This document shows, in pieces, positions 1 to 5,775 of a stretch of DNA of 7,751 nt. Source of the stretch: JBOGWA01 sp050693155 (lineage in GTDB: Bacteria; Actinomycetota; UBA4738; CALAEC01); NCBI GenBank assembly GCA_050693155.1, contig JBOGWA010000154.1, positions 1 through 7,751 on the forward strand. The letters are read 5' to 3'. The notes beneath the pieces are model-generated. The model worked only from the letters and a program-made list of their open reading frames with translations, was not told the DNA's origin and searched no databases. The position numbers and the translations under genes are program-made. Position 1 is the stretch's first letter, and each line of letters begins with the position of its first letter.

Positions 1-252
1 ATGCGGAACATCAAGCAGAACTTGTTCTTCGCGTTCTTCTACAACGCGGCCGGCATCCCGATCGCCGCCGGGATTCTGTACCCGGTGATCGGGCTCCTGC
101 TGAACCCGATAATCGCCGCGGCGGCCATGGCCCTGAGTTCCCTGTCGGTCGTCCTCAACGCCAACAGGCTGAGGAGCTTCCAGCCCCGGCCGCTACCGGA
201 GGCGAGCCCTGCGGCCGGCGCCGCCGGCGTCGCGGTCGGCGGGGAGACGTGA
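1..252 (+). CDS. copA: Cu(I)-translocating P-type ATPase, C-terminal fragment (5' end outside the window)
   Basis: These are the last 83 codons of a P1B-type ATPase that exports Cu(I) across the cytoplasmic membrane using ATP. The fragment covers the final two transmembrane helices. The first helix carries the YN pair (residues 14-15 of the fragment) and the second has Met43 followed four residues later by Ser47 in 'MALSS'. In the P1B-1 (CopA) class these Tyr/Asn and Met/Ser residues join the CPC motif of an earlier helix to form the membrane copper sites. The CPC helix, phosphorylation and ATP-binding domains lie upstream of base 1, so the opening ATG is an internal Met and not the true start. 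After the last helix comes a low-complexity Ala/Gly/Pro tail of about 25 residues. The YHS gene follows after 15 bases, suggesting one operon. Silver transport cannot be excluded. Confidence 0.9.
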   Translation: MRNIKQNLFFAFFYNAAGIPIAAGILYPVIGLLLNPIIAAAAMALSSLSVVLNANRLRSFQPRPLPEASPAAGAAGVAVGGET

Positions 253-267
253 GAGGAGGAGAGGGAA

Positions 268-423
268 ATGGCCACCGTCCGGGACCCGGGGTGCGGGATG
301 AAGGTCGACCCCACCACGGCGGCTGCGACCGTGGAGTTCGAGGGTGAGACGTACTATTTCTGCTCGCCCGCGTGCCGGGAGCAGTTCCGGGCCCAGCCAG
401 ACCGCTACGCACCGGGCGGTTGA
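268..423 (+). CDS. Small YHS-domain metal-binding protein
   Basis: This 51-codon gene encodes a stand-alone YHS (TRASH-like) domain. It starts with 'DPGCGMKVDP', followed by a strand ending in 'ETYYFCSPAC' and a short helix 'REQFRAQPDRYA', the standard layout of the family. Cys9, Cys32 and Cys36 are candidate metal ligands. YHS domains are commonly found fused to, or encoded beside, copper P-type ATPases and are thought to bind or sense soft metals. The position 15 bases behind the ATPase fragment fits a role as a small cytosolic copper carrier or buffer for that pump; this is inferred from context. The ATG is preceded by a strong Shine-Dalgarno AGGAGG at 254-259 with an 8-base spacer. The gene is shorter than usual ORF cutoffs but complete, with no signal peptide. 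Confidence 0.88.
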   Translation: MATVRDPGCGMKVDPTTAAATVEFEGETYYFCSPACREQFRAQPDRYAPGG

Positions 424-466
424 CCACCGGCTGACCAGCAGTCCGACGCACTGAGGTGCCGATTGA

Positions 467-724
467 CGCCCAAGGCCTGGCCCGTGGAGCCCCAGACAAC
501 GGCAGAGGCGGCTCCGTGACCGCACCCTTCCGGAGCGCGGCGAGACCTACCGCGGCCGGCTGTTCGCGATCCTGGCCATCACTTCCACCGTCCTGGTGGC
601 CGAGATCTTGGGCGGGTTGCTCGAGCCGTGGACATTCCTGGTCGGCGAGGACGGTCGCATCGACGCTCGATGTGACAACGTGGCTAGCCGGGCCGAGATC
701 GAGCCCTTCCTTCGAGACCTGTAA
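467..724 (+). pseudogene. Chimeric remnant: CDF transporter first helix joined to a redoxin C-terminus
   Basis: The frame is open from 467 (just after a stop) to TAA at 722-724 but contains no ATG or GTG that could start it, and no ribosome binding site is visible. From about 542 it reads 'GETYRGRLFAILAITSTVLV' and then 'AEILGGL', which resembles the first membrane helix of cation diffusion facilitator (Co/Zn/Cd efflux) proteins. At about 617-625 it changes to 'EPWTFLVGEDGRIDARCDNV' and then 'ASRAEIEPFLRDL', which resembles the last strand-turn-helix of TlpA/redoxin thioredoxin-fold proteins, without their CxxC part. The simplest reading is a deletion that fused the start of a CDF gene to the end of a redoxin gene behind the copper operon. 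A short, expressed membrane-anchored protein from an unusual start remains possible. Family matches are by eye only. Bases 725-785 hold nothing recognisable. Confidence 0.45.
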
Positions 725-785
725 CCCTCGGCTCTCTCCCACCGTCCGTCTGAGTCGGATCCCTCTCCGCGCCAGGCGAATAGGT

Positions 786-1193
786 TCAGGGCGCCCCGTC
801 GGCTTCGCGCTTGAGCTTGCGCCAGCCGCCGGCCCGGTTGTTGGCAATGATCTGCTCGAACATGGCGCTGAGGGCGCGAGCGTTGACCTTCTCGCCCTCG
901 CGGACAGCTACCGTGCGCGCGGTCTCGTTGTCGTGCCCGCCGGTGATGATCCCCTCAGGATCGGGGACAATCGCGCCGTCGTAGAGAAACACGTTGACGT
1001 GCTCCTTGGCGGCAAGTAGTGCGCAGATGTTGCCCTCAAGCACGAAGTACGGTTGGACGTTGCGCTTGATGGTCTCCACGACCTCCGGGTCCGCGGCGTG
1101 AACCAGCTCGCGAACTTGGTGACAGATCGCCTGCTGCCACTTGGGCAGGGCGTCGATGTAAGCGTCGACACGGGGGTCAGCGGTAAATGCCAT
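786..1193 (-). CDS. DUF1801 domain protein (YdhG/frataxin-like fold family)
   Basis: This is a 135-residue cytosolic protein belonging by eye to the DUF1801 family (PF08818). It shows the typical N-terminal helix 'VDAYIDALPKWQQAICHQVR', then 'VETIKRNVQPYFVLEGNICA' and 'KEHVNVFLYDGA', and a basic C-terminal end. Length is normal for the family. Members are poorly characterised. Bacillus subtilis YdhG/Fra has been described as a frataxin-like iron chaperone, but this does not assign a function here. Two starts are possible: GTG at 1196-1194 and the adjoining ATG at 1193-1191. A GGAG (complement of 1204-1207) lies 7 bases before the GTG and 10 before the ATG, so either works; ATG was chosen. The gene is divergent from the acetyltransferase at 1300, and no clear terminator follows its TGA. 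Confidence 0.8.
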   Translation of the reverse strand: MAFTADPRVDAYIDALPKWQQAICHQVRELVHAADPEVVETIKRNVQPYFVLEGNICALLAAKEHVNVFLYDGAIVPDPEGIITGGHDNETARTVAVREGEKVNARALSAMFEQIIANNRAGGWRKLKREADGAP

Positions 1194-1287
1194 CACCGGT
1201 TTGCTCCAGGGTATCGAAGAAGAACGAGTCGGCGCCCTGCTCGACGGGACTCCGAGCTCGACCGACCGGAAGTCGTAACTCTGCCGC

Positions 1288-1299
1288 TATCGTCGCGGC
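1288..1299 (+). promoter_or_regulatory. Predicted -10 element giving a leaderless acetyltransferase mRNA
   Basis: TATCGT at 1288-1293 matches the TANNNT form of a -10 box and is followed by exactly six bases before the ATG at 1300, which would place the transcription start on the A of the start codon. No Shine-Dalgarno is present in this stretch, in agreement with leaderless translation. No good -35 box is visible at the expected distance, so this is a prediction from spacing only. Confidence 0.35.
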
Positions 1300-1842
1300 A
1301 TGCCCGCTGTTCAGGCGCTCTCGAGCAACGAGCTGAAGGCGAACGAACGCCAAGCGCTTCGCGAGCTGTTTGATGCCGCTTGGGCCGACGACCCCGATGG
1401 CTTTACAGACGACGATTGGGACCACGCGATGGGGGGTCGCCACTTCATCATCGAAGAGAGCGGCTCGATCGTCGCCCACGCCGCTGTGGTTGAGCGAGAG
1501 CTACACGCGGGCGGTCGTCAACTCGCTACGGGATACGTCGAAGCGGTCGCGACACATCCCAGTCATCAGCGACGCGGGTTTGGATCGGCCGTCATGGAGT
1601 CGGTGAATGCCCACATCGACGAGACATTTCAGCTCGGAGCCTTGGGCACCGGAGTTCAGGGCTTCTATGGGCGGCTCGGGTGGCTCGTCTGGAAGGGTCC
1701 GACGTTCGTCCGAACGGACTCCGGGTTGATCCGGACGGCCGAGGAGGATGCCGGGATCATGGTCCGCTTCACCCAAGCGTCGCCCGAACTCGATCTATCA
1801 GAGGCGATCAGCTGTGACTGGCGTCCAGGCGACGTGTGGTAG
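1300..1842 (+). CDS. GNAT acetyltransferase of the aminoglycoside 2'-N-acetyltransferase AAC(2')-I type
   Basis: The 180-residue product resembles AAC(2')-I enzymes, which transfer acetyl from acetyl-CoA to the 2'-amino group of aminoglycosides such as gentamicin and tobramycin. Remembered family hallmarks are present in order: an acidic loop before a Trp followed by 'GGRH' (residues 33-48), 'AHAAVVER' (59-66), 'GYVEAVA' (78-84), the acetyl-CoA pyrophosphate loop 'QRRGFG' (90-95), 'QLGAL' (111-115), 'FYGRLGW' (122-128), and the C-terminal 'CDWRPGDVW' (172-180), nearly identical to the 'CDWRAGDVW' end of mycobacterial AAC(2')-I. In those enzymes the terminal Asp and Trp carboxylate help bind the drug. 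Length is close to the usual 181-195 residues. The coenzyme loop here is a more canonical GNAT Q/RxxGxG than in the mycobacterial proteins. Activity on drugs is inferred; the native substrate could be a cell-wall amino sugar. The stop codon abuts that of the convergent gene. Confidence 0.87.
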   Translation: MPAVQALSSNELKANERQALRELFDAAWADDPDGFTDDDWDHAMGGRHFIIEESGSIVAHAAVVERELHAGGRQLATGYVEAVATHPSHQRRGFGSAVMESVNAHIDETFQLGALGTGVQGFYGRLGWLVWKGPTFVRTDSGLIRTAEEDAGIMVRFTQASPELDLSEAISCDWRPGDVW

Positions 1843-4515
1843 CTACGGGGTCTTGGCCTTGTCCGCGTACCCTCGCGAATCGCCACTGGTGATCTCTAGG
1901 GCGAGGGCGACCACCTTGTCGATGTCCATCTCCCGACCTTCGTCCCACGCCTGCTTGGCCGTTTCGGGGTCGAGGCTGCGACGTGCGTCGTCGAGCGACT
2001 CACCGGCAACCACCAGTTCGGCGGGAGCCCCCCCGCCCGTCTGTTCCTTCAGGGCTTCGGCGGCGCCCCCAAGTCGGAGCGCGCTCTCGTGCCGGCCCTC
2101 CAACGTCTCGATCATCGCGATCTCCTCCAGGATCATCGCGATCCCCGTGGGATTGCCGACCTCGACGAAGAGCTCGAGGGACTCGCGCTGCGCGGCGATC
2201 GCCGCCTCCTTGTCCCCGATGCGAAGGAAGTTGACGCCGAGCGCCGAGAGGGCTTCTGCGATCGCGAAGAGGTTTCCCAACTCCCGATAGATGTCGAGGG
2301 CCTCCTCGACCATCGCGAGTCCCTTCTCCGGCCGCTCCTCTCGAACCTCGCGATTCCCGAGAAGCGTCAGGCTGTCCGCGGTGAGCTGTCGGTCGCCGAT
2401 CGACCTCGCCATCTCCAGCACCGTCCCGAGCTTCGCCATTCCCTCGTCGTCGTCACCACGAATGCGATCGAGGTATGAGAGGTTGTAGATGGCCTCGACG
2501 ATCGAGCGTTGATCCCCGAGCGCCTCGGCGATCCGACGCGCCTCCACGTAGAACCGTTCCGCGGCGGGGTAGTCGTTCTGCCAGTACGCAAGGCCTCCCG
2601 CCCCGGTCAGCGCCTTGAATCGCTCGGCCGTTTCCTCTGGTCCCACGTGGGCGTGGAGGAGGTGCTCGAGCTTCCTCCGTCCCTCAGCCAGGTGGCCGCG
2701 TTGATGCCAGAAGCGCCAGAGCGCCCCCGCCGCCGCCTGACCTTTCTGCACCTCACCCTCTTGGATGGACCACGCGAGCGCCGTGCGGATGTTGTCGTGG
2801 TCTCGATCGCAGTGATCGAGCCACTCCTTCTGGTCGGCGCCCAGAAGGTGAGGCTCGGCCCTGATTGCGAATTCCAGGAAGAACTCCGCGTGGCGCCGTT
2901 TCACGGCGGCCGCATCCGGTTCCTCGGTGAGCTTTTCGATCGCGAACTCCCGGATCGTTTCGAGCATGTGGAATCGAACCTCGCCTCGCGGGGTCTCCGT
3001 GCGCCGAAGGAGGCTGCCGTTGACCAGGGCACCGAGCAGGTCCAACACCGACTGGGCGAGAGCCGATGCACAGACCGCTTCGATCGCCTCGAGAGTTCCA
3101 CCTCCCGAGAAGGTGGCCAGTCGGGCGAAGAGCCGCCGCTCGGGTTCATCGAGCAGCTGATAGCTCCAATCGATTGCTGCGCGAAGCGTCCGCTGTCGCT
3201 CCGGGAGGCTTCTCGGTCCCGAGGTCAAGAGCGAGAGCCGTTCGTCGAGTCGCGGCAACATCATCTGGGGCGTGAGCACGTTCACGCGCCCAGCCGCCAG
3301 CTCGATCGCGAGCGGGAGGCCATCCAGCTTCGCGCAGATCTCCGCGACGACGCCGGCGTTTTCCCGCGTGAGCCGGAAGTCCGGTCGAACCGCCCGGGCT
3401 CGATCGACGAACAGGGAGATGGCCTCCGACTGCGACAACGACTCGAGGCTCGGCGCCCGACCCGGCTCCGGTACGTGCAGCGGAGGCACGAGGTACTCGC
3501 GCTCCCCGTAGACGGAAAGCACAGAACGACTCGTCACCATCACTTTCAGCCCGGGTGCGTGGGAAAGGAGGTGTTCGACCCCGAGCGCCGCGTCCAGGAC
3601 CTGTTCGAAGTTGTCGAGGAGGAGGAGCAGCTTTCTTTCGCGGAGATGATCCTCCAGGCACTCGAAGACCGACGCCCCCGGATTCCGCGTGAGGTCGATC
3701 GCGATCGCGATTTCGTTCGGAACGACGGACGGGTCGGTAACCGAGGAGAGATCAACCAACCAGACCCCGTCCACGAACGCGGGGAGCTCCCGGTGAGCGA
3801 CCTCGATGGCAAGGCGAGTCTTACCAGTCCCGCCCGGCCCCGTAAGAGTGAGGAGCCGTGTCGACTCGAGGGCTTCGCGAACCTCCCGAATCACGTCATC
3901 ACGCCCGATGAAGCTGCTCATCTGTGCGGGCAGGTTGTTCGGTCGCGCGTCGAGGGAGCGAGGCGGCGGGAATTCTTGCGGAAGTCCCTCGATGGTCAGG
4001 TGAAAGAGCCGTTCCCGATCGGGTAGGTCCTTCAGGCGATGATCGCCCAGGTCGACGAGATCCGCCCCTTCGGGAAGGGCCTTCTGGATCAGCGCCTCGG
4101 TGGTTCCAGAGATCAGCACCTGTCCCCCGTGTGCGGCATCTCCGATCCGAGCCGCCCGGTGCACGTCGAGGCCCACGTAGCCGTCACCCATGCGGGTGCC
4201 TTCGCCCGTATGCAGCCCCATGCGCACGCGAACTTCCGCGCCTTCGGGCCAGGTGTGGCGGGCGAGCGCCCGTTGGGCATCGATGACTGCCCGCACGCCT
4301 GCCGATGGGGATGAGAACACCGCAAAGAAGGAGTCACCTTCCGTCCCGAGCTCGACCCCACCTTCTCGTTCCAGCGCCGCCCTCACGATCTTCGCGTGGT
4401 CCTGGAGAACGCCGGCGTACCGGTCTCCGAGCTCCCGGAGAAGCATCGTTGAGCCCTCGATGTCGGTGAACAGGAAGGTAACGGTTCCGGTGGGCAGCAC
4501 CGTGGCCATGGGCAT
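1843..4515 (-). CDS. Class III nucleotide cyclase / STAND NTPase / TPR signalling protein
   Basis: This 890-residue cytosolic multidomain protein has a class III adenylate/guanylate cyclase domain at residues 10-175, an NB-ARC/AAA-like STAND ATPase from about 200 to 480, a helical winged region, and TPR-like repeats at about 630-815. The cyclase keeps both metal-binding aspartates (D18 in 'LFTDIEGST', D61 in 'TEGDSFFAVF') and the transition-state Arg (R123). However, the adenine-selecting Lys and Asp positions appear to be G57 and G112, and the usual catalytic Asn is H119. The NTPase shows Walker A 'GPGGTGKT' (226-233), Walker B 'LLLLLDN' (296-302) and a 'TSR' sensor. Similar mycobacterial proteins (Rv0386, Rv1358 type) often end in a LuxR HTH; none is seen here. 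TPRs probably sense a ligand and gate oligomerisation. ATG at 4515 suits near-leaderless start; ATG at 4509 (M3) lies 9 bases after GGGA, so 888 residues is equally possible. Confidence 0.9.
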   Translation of the reverse strand: MPMATVLPTGTVTFLFTDIEGSTMLLRELGDRYAGVLQDHAKIVRAALEREGGVELGTEGDSFFAVFSSPSAGVRAVIDAQRALARHTWPEGAEVRVRMGLHTGEGTRMGDGYVGLDVHRAARIGDAAHGGQVLISGTTEALIQKALPEGADLVDLGDHRLKDLPDRERLFHLTIEGLPQEFPPPRSLDARPNNLPAQMSSFIGRDDVIREVREALESTRLLTLTGPGGTGKTRLAIEVAHRELPAFVDGVWLVDLSSVTDPSVVPNEIAIAIDLTRNPGASVFECLEDHLRERKLLLLLDNFEQVLDAALGVEHLLSHAPGLKVMVTSRSVLSVYGEREYLVPPLHVPEPGRAPSLESLSQSEAISLFVDRARAVRPDFRLTRENAGVVAEICAKLDGLPLAIELAAGRVNVLTPQMMLPRLDERLSLLTSGPRSLPERQRTLRAAIDWSYQLLDEPERRLFARLATFSGGGTLEAIEAVCASALAQSVLDLLGALVNGSLLRRTETPRGEVRFHMLETIREFAIEKLTEEPDAAAVKRRHAEFFLEFAIRAEPHLLGADQKEWLDHCDRDHDNIRTALAWSIQEGEVQKGQAAAGALWRFWHQRGHLAEGRRKLEHLLHAHVGPEETAERFKALTGAGGLAYWQNDYPAAERFYVEARRIAEALGDQRSIVEAIYNLSYLDRIRGDDDEGMAKLGTVLEMARSIGDRQLTADSLTLLGNREVREERPEKGLAMVEEALDIYRELGNLFAIAEALSALGVNFLRIGDKEAAIAAQRESLELFVEVGNPTGIAMILEEIAMIETLEGRHESALRLGGAAEALKEQTGGGAPAELVVAGESLDDARRSLDPETAKQAWDEGREMDIDKVVALALEITSGDSRGYADKAKTP

Positions 4516-4528
4516 GTGTCCCAGGATA
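4516..4528 (-). promoter_or_regulatory. Predicted -10 element close to the cyclase gene start
   Basis: On the - strand TATCCT (complement of 4523-4528) is followed by seven bases and then the ATG at 4515, so the transcript would begin at or one base before the start codon. The flanking sequence CGAGCCTATCCTGG matches 12 of 14 bases with the element in front of the DUF2277 gene. The same short gap contains GGGA, which could serve as a weak Shine-Dalgarno for the second ATG at 4509 if transcription begins further upstream. No convincing -35 box is visible. Confidence 0.4.
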
Positions 4529-4570
4529 GGCTCGAACGCCGTGAGAGCTTGTGGCCAGAGTTGAACGGTT

Positions 4571-5476
4571 CTACAGCGACCAGGTGGGGTCGCCGTCGTC
4601 GGCAGGATCGTCGGTGAGGCGCCGCACGCCGGTGCCGTTGGCGTTCATGACGTAGATCTCTTCGTTACCGTCACGGGTACTGACGAACGCCAGCGCGGCG
4701 CCGTCCGGGGACCAAGCCGGCGCAACGTCATCGGCCGGATCGTTGATCAGCGCCTGGACCCCAGTCCCGTCCGCGTTCATCACGTAGATCTCGAAGTCGC
4801 CGTCTCGGTCGCTGAAGAAGGCGATGGTCGTGCCGTCGGGCGACCAGACGGGGGAGAGGTCGCTGGCAGGGTCCTGTGTGAGCGGCTCTTCCCCGGTCCC
4901 ATCCGCGTTCATCACGTAGATCTCGAAGGTGACGCCGTCGAGGTCTCGATCGAAAGCGATTATCGTGCCGTCGGGCGACCATGCCGGGGAAAGGTCATTC
5001 TCCGACTCCCTCGTCAGCCTCTCGACCTCCCTCCCATCAGCGTTCATTACGTAGATCTCGAAGTTGCCATCCCGGTTGCTGGCGAAGGCGATCTGGGAGC
5101 CGTCGGGGGACCAAGCCGGGAACCCGTCGTCGCCCTGTTCGTGTGTCAGCCGCTCGACCTCGCTCCCGTCAGCGTTCATCACGTAGATCTCGGCGTTTCC
5201 ATCCCGGTTGCTGGCGAAGGCGATCTGCGAACTGTCGGGCGATAAGGCGGGGACGGCGTCATCGGCCGCGTCGTCGGTGAGCCGTTTCAGCCCCGATCCG
5301 TCGGTGTTCATCACGTAGATCTCGGCATTTCCGTCCCGTTCACTGGCGAAAACGATCTGTCCCTGGGTTGGGGAGGGTGGCGAGGTTGGCTCCGAGCTCG
5401 ACCCGCCATCGGAGCAGGCCGCCGAAACCAGCGTGAGCACGATGAGGAGCAGCGCGCGTGGTCCCGCGACCGTCAC
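4571..5476 (-). CDS. TolB-like (PD40/WD40-like) beta-propeller lipoprotein
   Basis: The 301-residue product begins with a positively charged, hydrophobic signal sequence ending in 'LVSAAC' (lipobox-like, Cys21), then a Ser/Pro-rich linker, so it is probably anchored outside the cytoplasmic membrane as a lipoprotein. The rest is six repeats of 44-45 residues, each with 'EIYVMN-x-(D/N)G', 'LT/LI', 'P-x-(W/L)S' and 'IAF/LAF-xS-x-RD', the PD40 blade of TolB-type propellers. The N-terminal strand 'GQIVFASERD' and the last blade, which stops at 'TWSL', complement each other and would close a six-bladed ring. Such domains usually bind peptides or proteins; no partner is evident and it is not proposed to be TolB itself, as no Tol genes are nearby. 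The GTG start overlaps the stop of the DUF2277 gene (GTGA, 4 bases) without a Shine-Dalgarno of its own, implying translational coupling. Confidence 0.88.
   Translation of the reverse strand: MTVAGPRALLLIVLTLVSAACSDGGSSSEPTSPPSPTQGQIVFASERDGNAEIYVMNTDGSGLKRLTDDAADDAVPALSPDSSQIAFASNRDGNAEIYVMNADGSEVERLTHEQGDDGFPAWSPDGSQIAFASNRDGNFEIYVMNADGREVERLTRESENDLSPAWSPDGTIIAFDRDLDGVTFEIYVMNADGTGEEPLTQDPASDLSPVWSPDGTTIAFFSDRDGDFEIYVMNADGTGVQALINDPADDVAPAWSPDGAALAFVSTRDGNEEIYVMNANGTGVRRLTDDPADDGDPTWSL
4574..5332 (-). repeat. Six tandem 132-base units encoding the propeller blades
   Basis: The 18-base segment encoding EIYVMN recurs at 4643, 4775, 4907, 5042, 5174 and 5306 (+ strand left edges). The spacing is 132, 132, 135, 132 and 132 bases, the 135 being one extra codon in the third blade. 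The DNA of the units, particularly the conserved segment, is far more alike than protein function alone would require, which suggests recent duplication or gene conversion between blades. Confidence 0.92.
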
Positions 5477-5685
5477 TTGTTGCTGTGGCCCGCGGTCACT
5501 GCTTCGATCAGCCTTCGAGATGAGGCGGCTACCTCATCAATGGCGGCCTCAAACGCCGTGGCATTTCGCTGGGAGGGCTGACGGAAACCGCTGACCTTTC
5601 GCACGTACTGGAGGGCGGCCTCGCGAATCTCCTGCTCGCCGGCCACCCCCTCGGGACTCCGGAGACGCTTGATGGATCTGCACAT
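5473..5685 (-). CDS. DUF2277 family small protein
   Basis: The 70-residue product starts 'MCRSIKRLR' and continues with 'EIREAALQYVRKVSGFRQPS' and 'AFEAAIDEVAASSRRLIEAV', the recognisable layout of the DUF2277 family (PF10041), whose function is unknown. The opening MCRSIK is family-typical, so the start is set at ATG 5685-5683 rather than at the upstream in-frame ATG at 5712. This choice also puts the gene exactly six bases behind a TATGCT -10 box. The product is basic, predicted helical, with no membrane segment or signal peptide; Cys2 is conserved in family members as I recall them. Its TGA overlaps the GTG of the propeller lipoprotein gene by four bases, so the two are expressed together. 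Confidence 0.87.
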   Translation of the reverse strand: MCRSIKRLRSPEGVAGEQEIREAALQYVRKVSGFRQPSQRNATAFEAAIDEVAASSRRLIEAVTAGHSNK

Positions 5686-5691
5686 GAATCC

Positions 5692-5719
5692 AGCATAGCC
5701 TCGGAGGAGCACTGGACAA
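5692..5719 (-). promoter_or_regulatory. Predicted leaderless promoter of the DUF2277-propeller operon
   Basis: On the - strand there is TTGTCC (complement of 5714-5719, 4 of 6 matches to TTGACA), a 16-base spacer, TATGCT (complement of 5692-5697), six bases, then the ATG at 5685. Transcription would begin on or next to the start codon. The -35 box overlaps the T-rich tail of the terminator of the gene upstream, so termination and initiation are packed into the same bases. The -10 context CGAGGCTATGCTGG resembles that of the cyclase gene. Confidence 0.5.
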
Positions 5720-5750
5720 CAAGAGGGACGGCCCGCAAGGCCGCCCCTCT
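5714..5750 (-). terminator. Intrinsic terminator behind the VOC gene
   Basis: Inverted arms at 5722-5733 and 5739-5750 flank a five-base loop. Read on the - strand, all 12 pairs can form, including one G-U wobble (positions 5744 and 5728); on the + strand the same position is an A-C mismatch. The hairpin is followed on the - strand by TTGTTGT. The asymmetry and tail place it as the terminator of the VOC gene whose stop is at 5776. Confidence 0.7.
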
Positions 5751-5775
5751 CGAGTGATTTCGCTGGATTCGGGAA

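Noticed and set aside
155..847. A 230-codon - strand open frame covering copA, YHS and the remnant
   Set aside because: It is low-complexity Arg/Pro/Ser sequence antisense to recognisable genes and spans several of their boundaries.
456..1019. A 187-codon + strand open frame over the remnant and the DUF1801 gene
   Set aside because: Its translation has no recognisable domain, is rich in Arg/Pro/Ser as expected of an off-frame GC-rich read, and it overlaps antisense the clearly recognisable DUF1801 gene.
1180..1275. A short + strand frame ending in TAA at 1273-1275 that reads like a plausible protein C-terminus (ERVGALLDGTPSSTDRKS)
   Set aside because: It has no start codon after the preceding stop at 1159-1161, is under 40 codons, overlaps the DUF1801 start and matches no family I know.
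1500..1776. Acquired resistance cassette or integron around the AAC(2')-like gene
   Set aside because: No attC-like site, transposase, inverted repeats or direct target duplication is visible around 1197-1845, and base composition resembles the neighbours.
2509..4026. A 505-codon + strand open frame antisense to the cyclase-STAND gene
   Set aside because: It is a long antisense shadow of high-GC coding DNA: its product is highly charged without any domain, whereas the opposite strand encodes clear cyclase, Walker and TPR motifs.
4574..5332. Regularly spaced repeats considered as a CRISPR-like or intergenic repeat array
   Set aside because: The period of 132 bases is a multiple of three, the whole stretch is open in one frame and each unit encodes a PD40 propeller blade.
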